In this document: piece by piece, positions 6,593-9,493 of the stretch
How the letters are laid out: each line of letters starts with the position of its first letter
How positions within the stretch are numbered: the first letter of the stretch is position 1
From: Candidatus Glassiibacteriota bacterium
Lineage (GTDB): Bacteria; Gemmatimonadota; Glassbacteria; GWA2-58-10
Assembly (NCBI GenBank): GCA_030604975.1
Contig: JAUVUV010000055.1
Span: 1 to 9,493 of the forward strand
DNA length: 9,493 nucleotides
Direction of reading: 5' to 3'
Program-made: the position numbers and the translations under genes
Notes under the pieces: generated by a model
Database searches by the model: none
The model's input: the letters and a program-made list of their open reading frames with translations, nothing else
Told to the model about the DNA's origin: nothing

Positions 6593-9493
6593 TGTTGACT
6601 ATACCCCCGGCAGCCTCTTGCTGATAACGGTGGCAAAGATCGATATATTTCTTGCTGTTCTGATTGCTGGCAATTTTCTCCAACTCCTGCAAAAATCCTT
6701 GATGTTCGCTGTTATTCAACTCCAGCATCTTCCAATATTTAAGTATCATGCTCAAGGATTCCATGGTGTTTTCAGGCTGGACGACCAGGCGCGCAAGCTC
6801 TAATGATTTCACCAGCATCCGGCCGGCCTCGCTGAAACGCGCTTTGTCACCTGATTCGAGCAAGGCCACAGCAAGGTTTCGTATGCTCCAGCTTTCTCCA
6901 AACTGGTCATCAAGTTCCTCAGCCATGGCCACTGCACGCTGATGTCGGGCGATTGCCCGGGCAATATTCCCTGTGGCAAGGTCCATTTCACCGAGGATGT
7001 TTTCCAGATCCATTTCCTGCTGACGATAATGCGATTTGTGAGCTGTGCTCACAGCCTCCTCAAGAACGCTCCTGGCTTCATCGATCTGGTCCTGATCCCG
7101 CAGGGCCTCGCCAAGATTATACATGATATTCACCGCAAACTGCATGCTGCCTATCTTGCGTGCAATCTCAAGAGCCTGCCTGTAATGAAGCTCGGCCTGC
7201 GGCAAATCCTCCATGAAATGATAGCATTCACCTATGTTGAACTCAAATGCGGCAAGCGACCTGTTTTCCCCGGCCAGCTTGCGAATGGTATCATAGCTGT
7301 TCAGCAAGAGGTCTAGGGCCTGGATGTTTTTCCCTGAGTCATTCAGATTTACAGACATGTTGTTGAGAATGATCAGCTGAAGGTTCACATCACCTACCCG
7401 CCTGGCAGTGGATTTGGCCTGGTAGTAGACGTCGAGCGCCTCTTTCAGCTTGAAAGAAGAGGACATGGCCAGGGCCTTGCTGTTCAGCAGCTGCGCTTTG
7501 ACCGGCAGGCACACACTTCCCTCCTGGTCATCCAGCAGGTCGAGCGCCCGGTTAAATTCGGCCAGGGCTTCTTTGTGTTTCCCGAGTCGCATCAGGCTAC
7601 TGCCCAGAGTGCGATATATGCGGGTCTTGAGAATCACTTCCTGAGTGTCGGTTTTGCCCTTTAGCGATCTTTTCTCCAGTGCAGCCAGAGAGGAACGAGC
7701 CTTTTTCATTGCCTGGGGCAGGTGGCCCATTTCAAGAAGTACGCGCGCCTGGCTGTTCTGGGAGTCAAGTTTAAGCAGCCTGTATCCGGCGGAGCTTTTC
7801 TCCGCGCTGCGGAATTTGGCCAGGGCCTGGTCGAAATCCCCGCTTTTCGCCCTTGTCATGCACACCTTTCCTGTCTGAAGGATTGCCTGGACGATAAGTT
7901 CATTTTCGGCCAGTCTGCTGGCAAGGACTTTGAGTTTATTGCTATCTTCAAGAGCGTCCTGGTATTTGCCCAGCGGCAGGAAAATTTCGGAGCGAACGCG
8001 GTGCATGTCGAGCATCAGGCGGTCGCGCGCCTTGATCCTATGGGCACTGCAGAACCGCTCGACCTTGCCCAGCAGTTCGATAGCTTTCTCGTTTTCGAAA
8101 AGCCCTCCTGCCATGCATCCCGAATCAAGATAATAGCCTGCTGCCTGATCTGGCTTCTCGGCCAGTTCATAGTGCATCGCACAACTAAGGTTCTTTTCGA
8201 GTTTGTTGTCTCCGACCGAGTTTTCCCAGATCTCCGCGGCCAGGCCGTGCAGCTTTTTCCTGAGCGATGGGATCAATCCATGGTACAGCGACTGGGCGAT
8301 CAAGGCACGGCTGAAGCGGTAAAGCGAATCCATCCCCCGGTCCTGTTCGATTTCCAGCACATTTCTGCCGGCGAGACTGTGAAGGATTTGCTGTACTTTG
8401 TGCGCATCGAGCCCCTTCTCGCCAAAGATCTGGATATTCAGCTCGGCCACGTCCCGGCAGCGAAGGATGTTGCCCAGAACCGAGGCGTGCCTGACAATGT
8501 CAAATTCCCCGCGCGGAATTCTGTTTACCAGCTCCTCTATCACAGACTGGATCCGATTGGGGACAGTTCCCCGGGCTAAAGCCTCCTCGTCCAGGCGCTG
8601 GATGATGCCGTCACGAACGAATACCACCTCCCGCTCCAGCAATTTCCGACAGAATTCAATTATGAACAGGGGATTGTTCTCCAGTTCATTAAACCGCCTG
8701 CGGAGGTTAAGGGGCAGTTTGATTTCATGGTCGAGGCCCAGGGCGACCCTGGCAAGCATCCGCACGCCTCTGACGCCAAGCGGCTCGAGCTGAAGGATGT
8801 GACTGTTTCCGGCATCCGGGTCTTCTGCTACCGGAATCAACGCGGCCATATCCTCACTCTTTCGAGCTGTGACAAAAAACAAAAGATCGTTTTTTACCCG
8901 GTTGCGCAGGAAACTCAAAAGCTTGAAGCTACCCGGGTCTGCCCACTGAAGGGCATCAATACAAAGGAGGATTTTTATGTCCCTGCCGACTGTCATCCTT
9001 TCGAAAATATCACCTACCAGCTCGAAAAAGATGTTCCGCCTCTCTTCAGGACTCAAGCTGCTGGAAATACTTTCATCAAATGTCTCAATACCCAGAAAAG
9101 AGGCGAGTATATTGATCTGATCGGCAAGCAGGGTACCCCCGAAAAGGCGGGCAAGCTTCTGGACGATCCTGGAATGCGCTGCTTCGCCCTGTTCGTGCGG
9201 CGGGATTTCGAAAACCTGTTCTTTCAAAATGCGGATAAAAGGGTAGAACGGAACTACATGGGTCTGACCATGGCTTTCGCCCCCTTCCGTGGAGCCACTC
9301 ACTCCCTGGTACCAGCTCTGACATTCTCCGAACAGAAGCGTCCATCCTTTCTTCTTGCACCAGTGCATGATTTCCACAAGCCGGCGGGTTTTACCGATAC
9401 CGCTGGGTCCGCAAAATGCGAGAAGAAGGCAGGGCGCCCTGCCGAGGCCAGCGCTTATTTTGGCATACTCCTCAATGTAATCCAGGCTGGCGG
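6555..9493 (-). CDS. Signalling P-loop NTPase with TPR tail, paralog of the downstream cyclase (5' partial)
   Basis: The frame is open to the right edge, so the true N-terminus lies outside the window; the GTG at 9377 is internal because the P-loop lies upstream of it. About 978 residues are visible: Walker A GPSGIGKT (9410-9387), FGECQSWYQG, YPFIRILKEQVF, Walker B LLCIDALQW (A codon at 8954-8952), a winged-helix region (SVLGNILR, then a RALI..SLY..LIPSLRKKLH stretch) and TPR repeats from visible residue about 430 to near the C-terminus. It is colinear with the downstream gene product from P-loop to end, so the two arose by duplication. By analogy it may carry cyclase domains in the unseen N-terminus, but this cannot be seen. 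The family (AAA_16/MalT-like STAND ATPases) uses ATP binding as a conformational switch and TPRs to bind partners. Oddity: the second acidic residue of Walker B is alanine, which predicts impaired hydrolysis. The gene overlaps the downstream start by 38 bp, so co-translation is likely. The signal or partner is unknown. Confidence 0.85.
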   Translation of the reverse strand, partial: ASLDYIEEYAKISAGLGRAPCLLLAFCGPSGIGKTRRLVEIMHWCKKKGWTLLFGECQSWYQGVSGSTEGGESHGQTHVVPFYPFIRILKEQVFEIPPHEQGEAAHSRIVQKLARLFGGTLLADQINILASFLGIETFDESISSSLSPEERRNIFFELVGDIFERMTVGRDIKILLCIDALQWADPGSFKLLSFLRNRVKNDLLFFVTARKSEDMAALIPVAEDPDAGNSHILQLEPLGVRGVRMLARVALGLDHEIKLPLNLRRRFNELENNPLFIIEFCRKLLEREVVFVRDGIIQRLDEEALARGTVPNRIQSVIEELVNRIPRGEFDIVRHASVLGNILRCRDVAELNIQIFGEKGLDAHKVQQILHSLAGRNVLEIEQDRGMDSLYRFSRALIAQSLYHGLIPSLRKKLHGLAAEIWENSVGDNKLEKNLSCAMHYELAEKPDQAAGYYLDSGCMAGGLFENEKAIELLGKVERFCSAHRIKARDRLMLDMHRVRSEIFLPLGKYQDALEDSNKLKVLASRLAENELIVQAILQTGKVCMTRAKSGDFDQALAKFRSAEKSSAGYRLLKLDSQNSQARVLLEMGHLPQAMKKARSSLAALEKRSLKGKTDTQEVILKTRIYRTLGSSLMRLGKHKEALAEFNRALDLLDDQEGSVCLPVKAQLLNSKALAMSSSFKLKEALDVYYQAKSTARRVGDVNLQLIILNNMSVNLNDSGKNIQALDLLLNSYDTIRKLAGENRSLAAFEFNIGECYHFMEDLPQAELHYRQALEIARKIGSMQFAVNIMYNLGEALRDQDQIDEARSVLEEAVSTAHKSHYRQQEMDLENILGEMDLATGNIARAIARHQRAVAMAEELDDQFGESWSIRNLAVALLESGDKARFSEAGRMLVKSLELARLVVQPENTMESLSMILKYWKMLELNNSEHQGFLQELEKIASNQNSKKYIDLCHRYQQEAAGGIVNNDQKKKGYSASP
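6604..6608 (-). promoter_or_regulatory. Possible ribosome binding site for the cyclase gene, inside the upstream gene
   Basis: On the minus strand GGGGG (continuing GGGGGT) lies 11 nt before the ATG at 6592, within the last codons of the preceding gene. It supports the longer start, though the spacing is slightly long. The alternative ATG at 6541 has only a poor CCGGAA before it. Either start is compatible with translational coupling to the upstream gene, whose stop is at 6557-6555. Confidence 0.4.

Noticed and set aside
7722..8579. 285-codon plus-strand open frame opposite the upstream signalling gene
   Set aside because: Antisense shadow of TPR and winged-helix coding sequence; no domain or ribosome binding site stands out.
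9375..9377. GTG as start of the upstream signalling gene
   Set aside because: In-frame sequence upstream encodes the P-loop GPSGIGKT required by the domain and stays open to the edge, so this codon is an internal valine.

Overview
The window has about balanced base composition and carries three long genes, all read on the minus strand. No marker identifies the taxon. Very large cyclase/ATPase/TPR signalling proteins and decayed AAGGGGGA-type palindromes are what I would expect from an environmental, probably Gram-negative bacterium with a big regulatory gene set. That placement is an inference with low certainty.

Layout in transcription order (high to low coordinates). (1) 9493-6555: a signalling ATPase that enters from beyond the right edge. 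The frame stays open to the edge, and the P-loop (GPSGIGKT) lies in the last 110 bases of the window. The visible part is a P-loop NTPase, a helical/winged-helix region and a long TPR tail. (2) 6592-1835: a 1585-residue protein that starts inside the end of the first gene (38 bp overlap). It has two class III nucleotide cyclase homology domains, then the same P-loop NTPase, winged-helix and TPR layout. Order, length and catalytic-residue spacing all resemble animal soluble adenylyl cyclase (ADCY10). (3) An AT-rich gap of 156 bp. (4) 1678-338: a lysine-sensitive-type aspartate kinase (LysC), closed by a strong GC-rich hairpin terminator at 252-301. (5) The left 337 bp holds that terminator, a cluster of C/G-rich palindromes (82-158) and possibly the C-terminal end of a plus-strand gene (3-95).

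The two large proteins are colinear paralogs from the P-loop to the C-terminus. They share motifs such as FGEC.SWYQG, YPFIRILKEQ, RRNIF, SVLGNILR and QPEN. The overlap suggests they are made together from one transcript. The main novelty candidate is this pair. The downstream protein looks like a bacterial sAC-type cyclase with one composite active site: metal aspartates on domain 1, adenine-pocket and transition-state residues on domain 2. The upstream paralog has an intact Walker A, but its Walker B reads IDAL where the partner reads IDDL, so it may bind ATP without hydrolysing it normally. LysC appears to be an ordinary biosynthetic neighbour, probably with its own promoter.
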